Shown: in pieces, positions 35,657 to 43,435 of the stretch
How the letters are laid out: every line of letters begins with the position of its first letter
Numbering within the stretch: position 1 is the stretch's first letter
Origin: Puniceicoccaceae bacterium
GTDB lineage: Bacteria > Verrucomicrobiota > Verrucomicrobiia > Opitutales > Coraliomargaritaceae
Direction: 5' to 3'
Assembly (NCBI GenBank): GCA_902587165.1
Contig: CACIKF010000005.1
Coordinates: 32,992 to 96,991, forward strand
DNA: 64,000 nt
The notes under the pieces: generated by a model
The model's database searches: none
Seen by the model: the letters and a program-made list of their open reading frames with translations, nothing else
Told to the model about the DNA's origin: nothing
Made by a program: the position numbers and the translations under genes

Positions 35657-36631
35657 ATGAAGGCAATTATCTGGGGCTCTTGTGGCTCACTCCCCTCACC
35701 AACCTCTTCGGCAACGATTCGCCAGAAAGTCAAGAATGCGATCTGGGCGAGCCGCGAGCTAGAGTTTGCAAGCATTGAAGCGGTTGACGCCTACCTTGAA
35801 ACACTCCCCCACAGCGCTCACGGAACCTATAAAGCAAACACTACCTGCGTGCAGATTGAAGCAGGCACCAAAGAGTATATCATTTGCGATGCCGGAACGG
35901 GGCTACGCGATTTTTCGCTCAGCCTAGGCAAAAATGCGCCGCCCGCTACCTACCATATCTTCATATCTCACTTACACTGGGATCACATTCAAGGATTTCC
36001 CTTTTTTGCGCCCGCTTATCAGTCGGGAAACCGAATTATCTTTCACGGATTTCATCAGACTACAGAATCCGCCATACGCGCGCAAATGGACGCACCCTGT
36101 TTCCCTGTTCCCTACGAGGCGATGCAAGCAGAAATTGAATTCGACATCCAAGAAGACGGCGCGCACTTCGCCGTTGGCGATGTCCATGTAGCCACCATCA
36201 AACAGCAGCACCCTGGCGATTCTTGGGGATACTCCTTCGAGCAGGGCGAAAAGCGTATCATCTTTTCCTCCGATTCCGAACATGGCACTGAAGCTCGAGA
36301 AGAAGGCTACCCGTTTGTCAATTTTCTACATAAAGCGGACATACTTATCTTCGACGGGCAATATACCTTCGAGGAAGCAAGTGAAGAAAAGCTAAATTGG
36401 GGGCACTCTGATCACATAACAGCGGTCGAGCTGGCAGCACGCGCCAAAGTCCGTCAGCTCATCGTTTCCCACCACGAACCAGGCTATTCCGACTCCAAGA
36501 TCGAAGAAATTCACCAGGGTGCTCTACGCTACTGCAAGGAATATAATCAAAAATTATCCCAGGGTAAACCCACCAGAATTTTTCCAGAGCACATAGAAGT
36601 TGCCTTCGATGGCTTAGTGATCGAGGCCTAA
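35657..36631 (+). CDS. MBL-fold metallo-hydrolase
   Basis: The 324-residue protein has the metallo-beta-lactamase metal motif in ISHLHWDHIQGFPFF. Further ligands are likely in the SSDSEH segment, FDGQYT and SHHEPGY. The opening IIWGSCGSLPSP resembles the phosphodiesterase/ribonuclease Z-like branch of the fold. The substrate is unknown. It is probably cotranscribed with the exonuclease that starts 17 bases downstream. Confidence 0.85.
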   Translation: MKAIIWGSCGSLPSPTSSATIRQKVKNAIWASRELEFASIEAVDAYLETLPHSAHGTYKANTTCVQIEAGTKEYIICDAGTGLRDFSLSLGKNAPPATYHIFISHLHWDHIQGFPFFAPAYQSGNRIIFHGFHQTTESAIRAQMDAPCFPVPYEAMQAEIEFDIQEDGAHFAVGDVHVATIKQQHPGDSWGYSFEQGEKRIIFSSDSEHGTEAREEGYPFVNFLHKADILIFDGQYTFEEASEEKLNWGHSDHITAVELAARAKVRQLIVSHHEPGYSDSKIEEIHQGALRYCKEYNQKLSQGKPTRIFPEHIEVAFDGLVIEA

Positions 36632-36648
36632 AAAAATAACACGCTGTC

Positions 36649-37257
36649 ATGCTTAAAACTACCGATAAGCTAACCGCAGAAAAACGCAAAATTAGTAAGG
36701 CTGAGATTAACGAACTGCCGCTTATCGCATGGGAGGGAGAAATCAAGATATTGGAATCCTCCGAGGAGATGGAAGCCGCTGCCGCAAATCTGGCAAACGA
36801 AAGCCACCTAGGTTTTGACACCGAGACCCGACCAAGCTTTATGAAAGGCGATTACTACCCGCCCGCGCTCATCCAGCTAGCCACGGAGCACTGCGTCTAC
36901 CTTTTCCGCATAAGTAAAACTGAGACCTTTGATCCGCTCCTCCCGATCCTAGAGTCGCCCGACATTTTAAAAACGGGTGTCGCGATTAAGGACGACGTCA
37001 AAGAACTCCGTGCGATGGAAGACTTCACCCCAAGTGGCTTTGTCGAAATCGCTGACATCACAGTGAAACTTGGCTACGAAAATCGAGGTCTTCGAGCGCT
37101 TGCAGGACTCCTGCTGCAAGGGCGCATAAGTAAAGCAGCTCAAGTCTCAAACTGGGCACGCCCGGAACTTGACGACAAGCAAGTTCGCTATGCGGCGACC
37201 GATGCATGGATCAGCCGCGAAATCTATCGTCAGGCTGTGGCAGAGCGTGATAACTAA
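36649..37257 (+). CDS. 3'-5' exonuclease (DEDDy, WRN/RNase D-like)
   Basis: The 202-residue protein is a lone DEDD exonuclease domain. The first motif GFDTETRPSF holds Asp-x-Glu, the second is VAIKDDVKEL, and the third, YAATDAW, has the Tyr of the DEDDy class. It could trim RNA or DNA 3' ends; the closest known pattern is the Werner-type exonuclease domain. There is no helicase or HRDC domain. It lies 17 bases after the MBL gene. Confidence 0.9.
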   Translation: MLKTTDKLTAEKRKISKAEINELPLIAWEGEIKILESSEEMEAAAANLANESHLGFDTETRPSFMKGDYYPPALIQLATEHCVYLFRISKTETFDPLLPILESPDILKTGVAIKDDVKELRAMEDFTPSGFVEIADITVKLGYENRGLRALAGLLLQGRISKAAQVSNWARPELDDKQVRYAATDAWISREIYRQAVAERDN

Positions 37258-37387
37258 CTAAAGCCTAAATTAACCCGCTGATCCGTTACAAAAAAAGCCA
37301 CGGTGGAAGGAAACATCGAATTGGCCCCTATTAGAAAATTAGTGGAACCGGAACGGCAGTGAGAACTATTCAGTATAATTGTTCAAA

Positions 37388-37651
37388 TTAGAACATTGGA
37401 CGCAAGAGCAGAAACCAGGTGCTGACCAGACTAAAGGCCAGCAACGCTGTGCCAAAGACGGCCATTGTACGCGTAAATTTGAGATATGGAATCGCGTTAC
37501 TTATGCCGAAAAACTTACTGCAAAATTTATTACGGAATTCACGCTTACTCTCTTCTGAACTCACAATCATGAGGATGCCAAGCACCGCTGGCAAGATGCA
37601 GATAAGCATCTTGATGATAAGAATTGCGAAACCGATATTTAAAAGTGGCAT
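37388..37651 (-). CDS. Small membrane protein of unknown function
   Basis: Not recognised. From the ATG at 37651 the product is 87 residues. It has two hydrophobic segments (about residues 4-30 and 62-83) joined by a basic loop (SEESKREFRNKFCSKFFG). The frame also opens at 37690, adding 13 residues. It is isolated, with the TonB receptor gene pointing away from it. Coding status rests on the membrane pattern alone. Confidence 0.5.
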   Translation of the reverse strand: MPLLNIGFAILIIKMLICILPAVLGILMIVSSEESKREFRNKFCSKFFGISNAIPYLKFTRTMAVFGTALLAFSLVSTWFLLLRPMF

Positions 37652-37755
37652 AGTAATTTTTAAGAGAAAGTGTGCATAAGAGGGATTCACGCAAGCGCCA
37701 ACTTGAGCTCGAGTTGACAGTTAAGCATGCGCCCTGCATCCACTCTATTGCCAAA

Positions 37756-37779
37756 AAATACTTTAATTGTTAAGTATTT
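37756..37779. promoter_or_regulatory. Inverted repeat upstream of the TonB-dependent receptor
   Basis: The perfect 8-base arms AAATACTT (37756-37763) and AAGTATTT (37772-37779) flank an 8-base AT-rich spacer, 55 bases before the receptor ATG. The size and spacing fit an operator for a dimeric regulator. No known regulator was matched. Confidence 0.4.
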
Positions 37780-37833
37780 ATTATCTTATATTAATAATTG
37801 ATTTATTGAAGAGCATTCTCTTTACCATTAGGG

Positions 37834-39678
37834 ATGATTAAATGCAGGATTTACCCACTAAATATTCTCGCGCTCGCCTCTCTGCCATTGCTAGCGCAAG
37901 CAGAAAGCACCCAAACCCTGCCGACGCTCTACGTCGACGCGCAACAGACGGCCAACATTCGCCCTGTCACCACCTACGAATCACCGGTTTCCAACCTCGA
38001 GTTTGAACCGCGTATTGATCTACAATCCCGCAATATGGCAGAGGCCCAGGGTGATATAAGCATAAGGGGCGGTATCTTTGAGAACACAGGTTTCCGTGTC
38101 GGTAGCGCGACTTTAATCGATCCTCAGACCGGTCACTACTTCGCTGAGCTGCCAATCGCACCCGAGATGCTCACACGCCCGGATATCCTCACAGGTGCCG
38201 ACAATGCACTCTACGGTTTTAACAGCACTGTCGGCACCATCAGCTACGGCTGGAGCCAGATCGCCGATGGTGGCAGCCTTACCCTAGGCGGTGGCGACCA
38301 CGACTTGAACTTCCAGCGCGTCCATCACGGCCTGACTGGGCAACTGGGAGAAAGCGGCGAATGGAGCTGGGGCGTCGAAGCTGAAATCTCTCGGTCCGAA
38401 AGCGATGGCACAATCCAATTCGGCGACCATAACTTCGACCGCACCTCGGGCCGTGTGCAGCTTGTGGGTCCGAACTCGCAGACCGATTTCTTCGCGGGAT
38501 ATCAGGCCAAGTTCTTTGGCTGGCCAAACATGTATACGCCATACGGTGTCAATGAAACTGAGAATTTAAAAACTAGTCTGTTCTTGTTCAATCACTACCA
38601 AAATTATAACGAACGCAGCTACTTTGAGATCACAGCCTACTACAGAGAGCATAAGGATCATTACATCTACTCGCGTGAGAACCCTTCTGCATTCCAAGCA
38701 AAGCACACCACTGACGTAAGCACATTCGCGTTCTCCGGTTTACATGCACTAGGCGAAGCTTTTAGCTTAAACTACACTGGCCAGATTACTGCTGACGAAA
38801 TTGAATCTACCTCTTTAGAACGCGGCAAGTTTGAGTCTAGAACTTATTCAAAATTAAGTCTACTGCCAGAATATAAGATAGAATTAGCGCCTAACGAGCA
38901 TCTAGTTATTCAAATTGGAGGAAGCTTCGACGACACGAATCGGAACGATTCGAAATTCTCATTAATTAGTAACATTGCTTGGGGGCGGCAGCATTATAAT
39001 GGAAATTCAGAAAGCGTTTATCTTTCCTACTCAGAAACTAGCCAAGTCGTTGGATACACAGCGATTGGCGGAAGTGAGACGACGGGTCTCTTCCGCAGCA
39101 ATCACGATTTGGGCCGAGAAAAAACTCAAAACGTAGAAATAGGAACTAAGGTAATCCGCCAAGACTGTAGCATTGAAGCTGCCGTCTTTTACCGCTGGGA
39201 TGATAATCTTGTCGATTGGACATTCGCTGGACCGAGCGCACGTGAAGCTAATCCAGTCGATATTGAAACCTTTGGCCTAGAACTGATCGCCTCCAAGCGC
39301 TGGAATACAATCGAAGCGATTGCAAGTTATACTCACTTAAACAAGGACGAGGACTACGGTAACGATTCTATCGACGCTAGCTTCTATGCGCTCAACTATG
39401 CCAAGCACCGATTCACACTCGGCGCCATCTGGACACCCAGCGAAATCTTCCAATTCCGCATCGATAACGAATGGCGCAAAAATGAAGACAACGCTCTGCG
39501 TGAATCAAGCGACTCTGCTCTTTTTACCCATTTCGGCCTCAGCATTTACCCGCCACAACTCAAGAACATGGAGCTCTTCTTTGCGATCGATAACGCATGG
39601 GACGATGACTTTCAGGACGTTCCTGGCACACCGGGGCGTGGTGATCAATATTCTGCAGGCGTAACTTACATCTGGTAG
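37834..39678 (+). CDS. TonB-dependent outer-membrane receptor
   Basis: The 614-residue protein has a signal peptide (residues 1-23) and a plug region. The plug includes the typical DISIRGGIFENTGFRVGSATLIDP and a hairpin reading PEMLTRPDILTGADNALYGFN. A barrel follows, with many aromatic strands and a C-terminal strand ending in Trp (QYSAGVTYIW). Size and plug pattern are BtuB-like, but the ligand cannot be named. No riboswitch or TonB/ExbBD genes adjoin it. An 8-base inverted repeat lies upstream. The gene has an AT-richer middle (about 38800-39100). Confidence 0.85.
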   Translation: MIKCRIYPLNILALASLPLLAQAESTQTLPTLYVDAQQTANIRPVTTYESPVSNLEFEPRIDLQSRNMAEAQGDISIRGGIFENTGFRVGSATLIDPQTGHYFAELPIAPEMLTRPDILTGADNALYGFNSTVGTISYGWSQIADGGSLTLGGGDHDLNFQRVHHGLTGQLGESGEWSWGVEAEISRSESDGTIQFGDHNFDRTSGRVQLVGPNSQTDFFAGYQAKFFGWPNMYTPYGVNETENLKTSLFLFNHYQNYNERSYFEITAYYREHKDHYIYSRENPSAFQAKHTTDVSTFAFSGLHALGEAFSLNYTGQITADEIESTSLERGKFESRTYSKLSLLPEYKIELAPNEHLVIQIGGSFDDTNRNDSKFSLISNIAWGRQHYNGNSESVYLSYSETSQVVGYTAIGGSETTGLFRSNHDLGREKTQNVEIGTKVIRQDCSIEAAVFYRWDDNLVDWTFAGPSAREANPVDIETFGLELIASKRWNTIEAIASYTHLNKDEDYGNDSIDASFYALNYAKHRFTLGAIWTPSEIFQFRIDNEWRKNEDNALRESSDSALFTHFGLSIYPPQLKNMELFFAIDNAWDDDFQDVPGTPGRGDQYSAGVTYIW

Positions 39679-39761
39679 TCGGGGCGTCACTAGTCTCGAC
39701 CACAGTTACAGGTGCCCATATGAATGGGCTCCATAGGTAGAGCTTCTACGGAGTCGAATTG

Positions 39762-40295
39762 TTAGCCCCCGTTTTCTTGGCGCTCCAATTCAGTGAGTTC
39801 CTGCTGTGCCTTGGCAATCCGCTCTTGAGCATCTTGAATTCGGCGGGCGCGGGCTTGAGATTCTTCGTAGGATTTCTTTTTGGCAGCGAGTTGCGCCTCC
39901 ACCCGAGCGGCTTCTTGCTCGGCAGCGCTCACATCCGCTGTGGTCGCATTACGGGCGATCTCGTCACGAATGCGTTTTTCTTCTAGATTTTTGATATCAG
40001 CTTCTAATGATTCCTGCGCCTGCACTTCTTGCTCATACTCGTATTGGCGCTGGAGCTCAGCTGCTTCGAGAGCCTCCTTTCGCCTTTGCAGCTCGCTGCC
40101 GCCTATAGCGCCCAGTGCACCGCCGAGGGCAGCACCTGCGAAAATACTGCTATCACCTATTTGCGCCCCAGCGACCCCTCCTAGAATAGAACCGACCACG
40201 ATGCCGATGTCGCGCCCACTATTAGGGTTGTTCTGGCAAGCTGTTGAAAAAATGAGCGTGTTGACGAGTAAAATAGATAGAGTAAGCTTATGCAT
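39762..40295 (-). CDS. Lipoprotein with glycine zipper and coiled coil
   Basis: The 177-residue product has a lipoprotein signal with lipobox FSTAC (Cys20). A glycine-zipper stretch follows (IVVGSILGGVAGAQIGD, then AGAALGGALGAIGGSE), and then a long charged coiled coil (about residues 68-175). Glycine-zipper lipoproteins often oligomerise in the outer membrane. It is divergent from the TolQ-like gene, 84 bases between starts, so it may share regulation with that locus. The exact role is unknown. Confidence 0.8.
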   Translation of the reverse strand: MHKLTLSILLVNTLIFSTACQNNPNSGRDIGIVVGSILGGVAGAQIGDSSIFAGAALGGALGAIGGSELQRRKEALEAAELQRQYEYEQEVQAQESLEADIKNLEEKRIRDEIARNATTADVSAAEQEAARVEAQLAAKKKSYEESQARARRIQDAQERIAKAQQELTELERQENGG

Positions 40296-40379
40296 GACAC
40301 AATAGATAAGTGCCCTTGCAGAAATTGCAAAGCACAGAATAATGTGTTTTTATCATCAAATTAAATTTACGAGCAAATT

Positions 40380-41285
40380 ATGAGTCTACGAAATCCTGAA
40401 CGCGGCCTCCTCTCAGTCAAAGGCCTCATTTTTACCCTTGGCCTGATCGCTTCCTTCATCTTTGTCGGTGCGATCTATGGCATCCTCATCCGACCGGGCG
40501 CAAACAAAGCCGACCTAGCCAACAGCTTCGGCGTCGATGTCGGCTCGTCCTTTTCTAGTTTCTTTGTCATTCTAAAAGATTATGAGCAGCAGATGTGCCT
40601 TTCACTCTTTCTCTGGGGAGTCATGATCCTTATTTACAAATTTGTACTGCTCAAAAACGAGGCCAAGACCCTTGGCCGCTTCGCTCCAGAGAGCGAAGGT
40701 ATCGACGCCGACCCCGAAGTCGAGCTACTCGGCGAAAGCCCTAGCATCTCGCGCCAGCGAGCCGGCCAACTTTCGGCTGAAATTGACAACAAGAGCGAAC
40801 TGCCCGATCTGCGTAATAAAATTCTCCCTTACGTCATGGCTCGAGGGCTTGAACGCTACCATATTACAGGTAGCGTGCCCGAAGCCACCGAAACCATTAT
40901 GGGGCGACTCGAAGTCGCCTCCGAGCAGCAAGAGAGTGAGCTCTCAATGCTCCGCTACCTTGTCTGGGCGATCCCCTCCATTGGTTTCATCGGCACCGTC
41001 CGCGGTATTGGGGTCGCACTACAACGTGCCGACCAAGCCCTCCAAGGTGACATCTCTGGAGTGACGAGTGCGCTCGGTGTCGCTTTTAATTCCACCCTAG
41101 TCGCCCTCTTTATAAGTATCCTTCTCATGCTTCTCATCCACCTCCTTCAAGGCGGCCAAGAAGGCCTCATTCTACGTTTGCAAACCTTTTGCCGCGAGCA
41201 GCTCATCGACAAACTCTTCGACCACGAGGAGTCAGACGCGAAAGAGAAGGAGTCAGAGGCACCAGATGCTGAAGCTAGCGTCTAA
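40380..41285 (+). CDS. MotA/TolQ/ExbB-family proton-channel subunit
   Basis: The 301-residue membrane protein has helices near residues 14-36, 72-92, 190-215 and 228-260. The last two carry the family signature AIPSIGFIGTVRGIGVAL and SALGVAFNSTLVALF. In TolQ, ExbB and MotA this pair forms the pentamer around the ion-carrying B-subunits. A soluble insert (about 95-185) lies between helices two and three, and an acidic tail ends the protein. Two genes with B-subunit-like membrane segments follow, which makes this the channel part of a possible three-component motor. Confidence 0.9.
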   Translation: MSLRNPERGLLSVKGLIFTLGLIASFIFVGAIYGILIRPGANKADLANSFGVDVGSSFSSFFVILKDYEQQMCLSLFLWGVMILIYKFVLLKNEAKTLGRFAPESEGIDADPEVELLGESPSISRQRAGQLSAEIDNKSELPDLRNKILPYVMARGLERYHITGSVPEATETIMGRLEVASEQQESELSMLRYLVWAIPSIGFIGTVRGIGVALQRADQALQGDISGVTSALGVAFNSTLVALFISILLMLLIHLLQGGQEGLILRLQTFCREQLIDKLFDHEESDAKEKESEAPDAEASV

Positions 41286-41338
41286 GCACGCCTCAGGCTT
41301 ATTGGACCTAGGTCCACTCAATCACTCAACCAGCAAGA

Positions 41339-42352
41339 ATGCATAAACGCCGCGAAGCCCAGAGTTCAGCGCTCTCATTTATGGATTGTATCTGCTGCGG
41401 TTTCGGGGCGGTGCTACTGCTTTTTATTTTAACGGCCAAGGCACAGATCACCGATAGTCAAGAAAAGGCCATGCAATCGGTCAATGCTGCCGAGACCCTC
41501 GAAGCCGCCATCCGCGAGACTAAGGCCAAAAAGTTAGCGCTTGCAGAAGAAATTAAAGCCCTCGGCCCGCAGCCTGACACCAAGGCCACCAGCGTGGCCG
41601 CACTCGCCGCCGAGCAAGAGCGCTTAGCCAAAGCAGTCGAAGATCAGGCCAAAGCCCTGACTGCACTTGAAAACAAAACTGAGCCCACCGATCAACCAGC
41701 CGCCCTCGACCGTCCCTCCGCCGATAAAAGTTATCTCTCGGGCCTACGCTTACGCGGACCACGCGCCGTCATCCTACTAGAAAGCTCTGGCAGCATGCTA
41801 GCCGAAGATGCCAATACCGCCATCCAAATCATTCAACAAGGAACTGGAGCCAAATCCAAGAAATGGCTACGCAGCAAAGCCGCAGTCCGCGCTGTTCTTG
41901 CAGCAATCCCCAAAGGTACCCAAGTCGCCATCTTCGCCATGGCTGAGGGGACCAAAGCACTCTCTGGTAGCACTGAGAATCCCTACATCGATCCCTACGA
42001 CAACGAGTCTTTGCTGTCCTTCCTCGACCGTCTTGAACAGCTAAAAGCCAGCGGCGGTGCCGACCTATCAAAAGGCCTCCAAGCCGTCAGCCAGCTCAAG
42101 CAACGTGCCAGTAGTCTACTCTTGATCGGAGACGGCTTGCCCACAGCCCCTGCACCGCGCAGCGGTAGCCTGACTGAAGCCGACCGCGTCAAACTCTTCA
42201 ACCGCGCCATGGCTAATCGCCTCAACTACCCCTTCAACGCCATCCTCTTTCCCTTTAGCGGGGACCCTGCCGCCGCCGGACTCTTCTGGCAACTAAGTGG
42301 TCGCACTAAAGGGATCACTCTCATTCCCGACAACGATTGGCCAAGCCTCTAG
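41339..42352 (+). CDS. VWA-domain protein with ExbD/MotB-like membrane helix (A)
   Basis: The 337-residue protein has a short basic N-terminus, then a single helix opening with Asp16 (SFMDCICCGFGAVLLLFIL). An Ala/Glu/Lys-rich coiled coil (about 35-120) and a von Willebrand A domain (about 140-335) follow. The metal-site motif reads ESSGS with Glu148 where Asp is usual, so metal binding may be altered. The Asp placement at the helix mouth matches the proton-carrying Asp of ExbD and MotB. It starts 53 bases after the channel gene. Confidence 0.82.
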   Translation: MHKRREAQSSALSFMDCICCGFGAVLLLFILTAKAQITDSQEKAMQSVNAAETLEAAIRETKAKKLALAEEIKALGPQPDTKATSVAALAAEQERLAKAVEDQAKALTALENKTEPTDQPAALDRPSADKSYLSGLRLRGPRAVILLESSGSMLAEDANTAIQIIQQGTGAKSKKWLRSKAAVRAVLAAIPKGTQVAIFAMAEGTKALSGSTENPYIDPYDNESLLSFLDRLEQLKASGGADLSKGLQAVSQLKQRASSLLLIGDGLPTAPAPRSGSLTEADRVKLFNRAMANRLNYPFNAILFPFSGDPAAAGLFWQLSGRTKGITLIPDNDWPSL

Positions 42353-42411
42353 AAAATCTCACATGCTGAAAATCGGAGAACGATTAAGCTGGAAACCAGA
42401 CAACCGAACCA

Positions 42412-43404
42412 ATGATTAAACGCCGCCCCATAGAGGTCTTTAGCCTCTCATTTCTCGACTGCCTCTGCTGTGGCTTTGGGGCGATTCTGTTACTCTTCAT
42501 CCTATCCATCGGTTCAGGGCCGCATGGGGTTGAGAGCGAGGTCGACGTGCCAACACTCAGAGCCATGCAAGCGCAGCTTGCCATGCTCGAAGCCGACGTG
42601 GCCGATCAAACCATTCTGCTCGAGGCCGTGAGCAATAGCGAACAAACCAGCACCGAGCGAGATCGTATTCTCTCTCTCATTCAAGAGCAGGAATCTAAAT
42701 TAGCCGACTTGGAAAAGGAATTCGAAAGCCTAGAGTCCACGCTCAGTATTACCGAGCAAGCCGCCGCCACGGCAAAGCGTTTGCTACAGAGCTTTAAACA
42801 TGAAGACCTTCCTCCCATTGGCCTACCAACTGAGGCAACCCACGTTGCCTTCGTTATCGACACCTCAGGTAGTATGCGCAACCAAATGACAGGCCAACTC
42901 CACTATGGCGTGGTCGAACAAATCCGCGAGCTACTTGAGAGCCTTCCCGAAGTGCGCAGCATCCAGTTTTTCGACACCAGCGGCAATTACATGCTGAGCA
43001 GCCGACGCGGCTTTTGGCTACCCGATACCTCTGGCCTCCGCCAACAAGCGCTCCGCCAGATCCTTAGCTATCCAATGGCCAGTGTCAGCGACCCAGAGCC
43101 TGGCTTACGCCGTGCCATCCGTGACTTGAAACCCAGCCTCAAAGCAGACGAGTTCATGAGCATCTACGTCGTCGGTGACGACTTCCGCGGTTCAACCCAA
43201 AGCCTACTTATCCAGCTCGACCGTATGAATCCGCGCAATACTAGCACCGGTAAGCGCCCCGTCTCGATCAGTGCCATTGGCTTCCCCACCCTGGTTAACC
43301 CCTTTCAGATCGGCGCCACTCAGGGCAACTCCCGCTATGCCAACATCATGCGTGAAATCGCCGAAGCCCACGACGGCGTGTTAATTTTAAAGCCAAGTAT
43401 TTAG
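42412..43404 (+). CDS. VWA-domain protein with ExbD/MotB-like membrane helix (B)
   Basis: The 330-residue protein is a paralogue of the preceding one. It has the same basic start, Asp16 at the mouth of the helix (SFLDCLCCGFGAILLLFIL), a coiled coil (about 40-125), and a von Willebrand A domain with an intact metal site DTSGS at Asp150. The two share layout and Asp and VWA positions but differ widely elsewhere, which suggests a heterodimer rather than redundancy. It is the last gene before the convergent lepA; a hairpin lies between them. Confidence 0.82.
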   Translation: MIKRRPIEVFSLSFLDCLCCGFGAILLLFILSIGSGPHGVESEVDVPTLRAMQAQLAMLEADVADQTILLEAVSNSEQTSTERDRILSLIQEQESKLADLEKEFESLESTLSITEQAAATAKRLLQSFKHEDLPPIGLPTEATHVAFVIDTSGSMRNQMTGQLHYGVVEQIRELLESLPEVRSIQFFDTSGNYMLSSRRGFWLPDTSGLRQQALRQILSYPMASVSDPEPGLRRAIRDLKPSLKADEFMSIYVVGDDFRGSTQSLLIQLDRMNPRNTSTGKRPVSISAIGFPTLVNPFQIGATQGNSRYANIMREIAEAHDGVLILKPSI

Positions 43405-43407
43405 TAA

Positions 43408-43434
43408 AGCTGAGCCTGATCCATAATCTCAGCT
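43408..43434. terminator. Hairpin between convergent VWA and lepA genes
   Basis: The perfect 7-base arms AGCTGAG (43408-43414) and CTCAGCT (43428-43434) with a 13-base loop fill the gap between two convergent genes. T-runs are poor on both sides, so termination is plausible rather than clear. Confidence 0.4.
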
Positions 43435-43435
43435 C

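Noticed and set aside
37279..37310. A-run and CCACCGTGG as a minus-strand terminator
   Set aside because: Only three pairs can form, too few for a stable stem.
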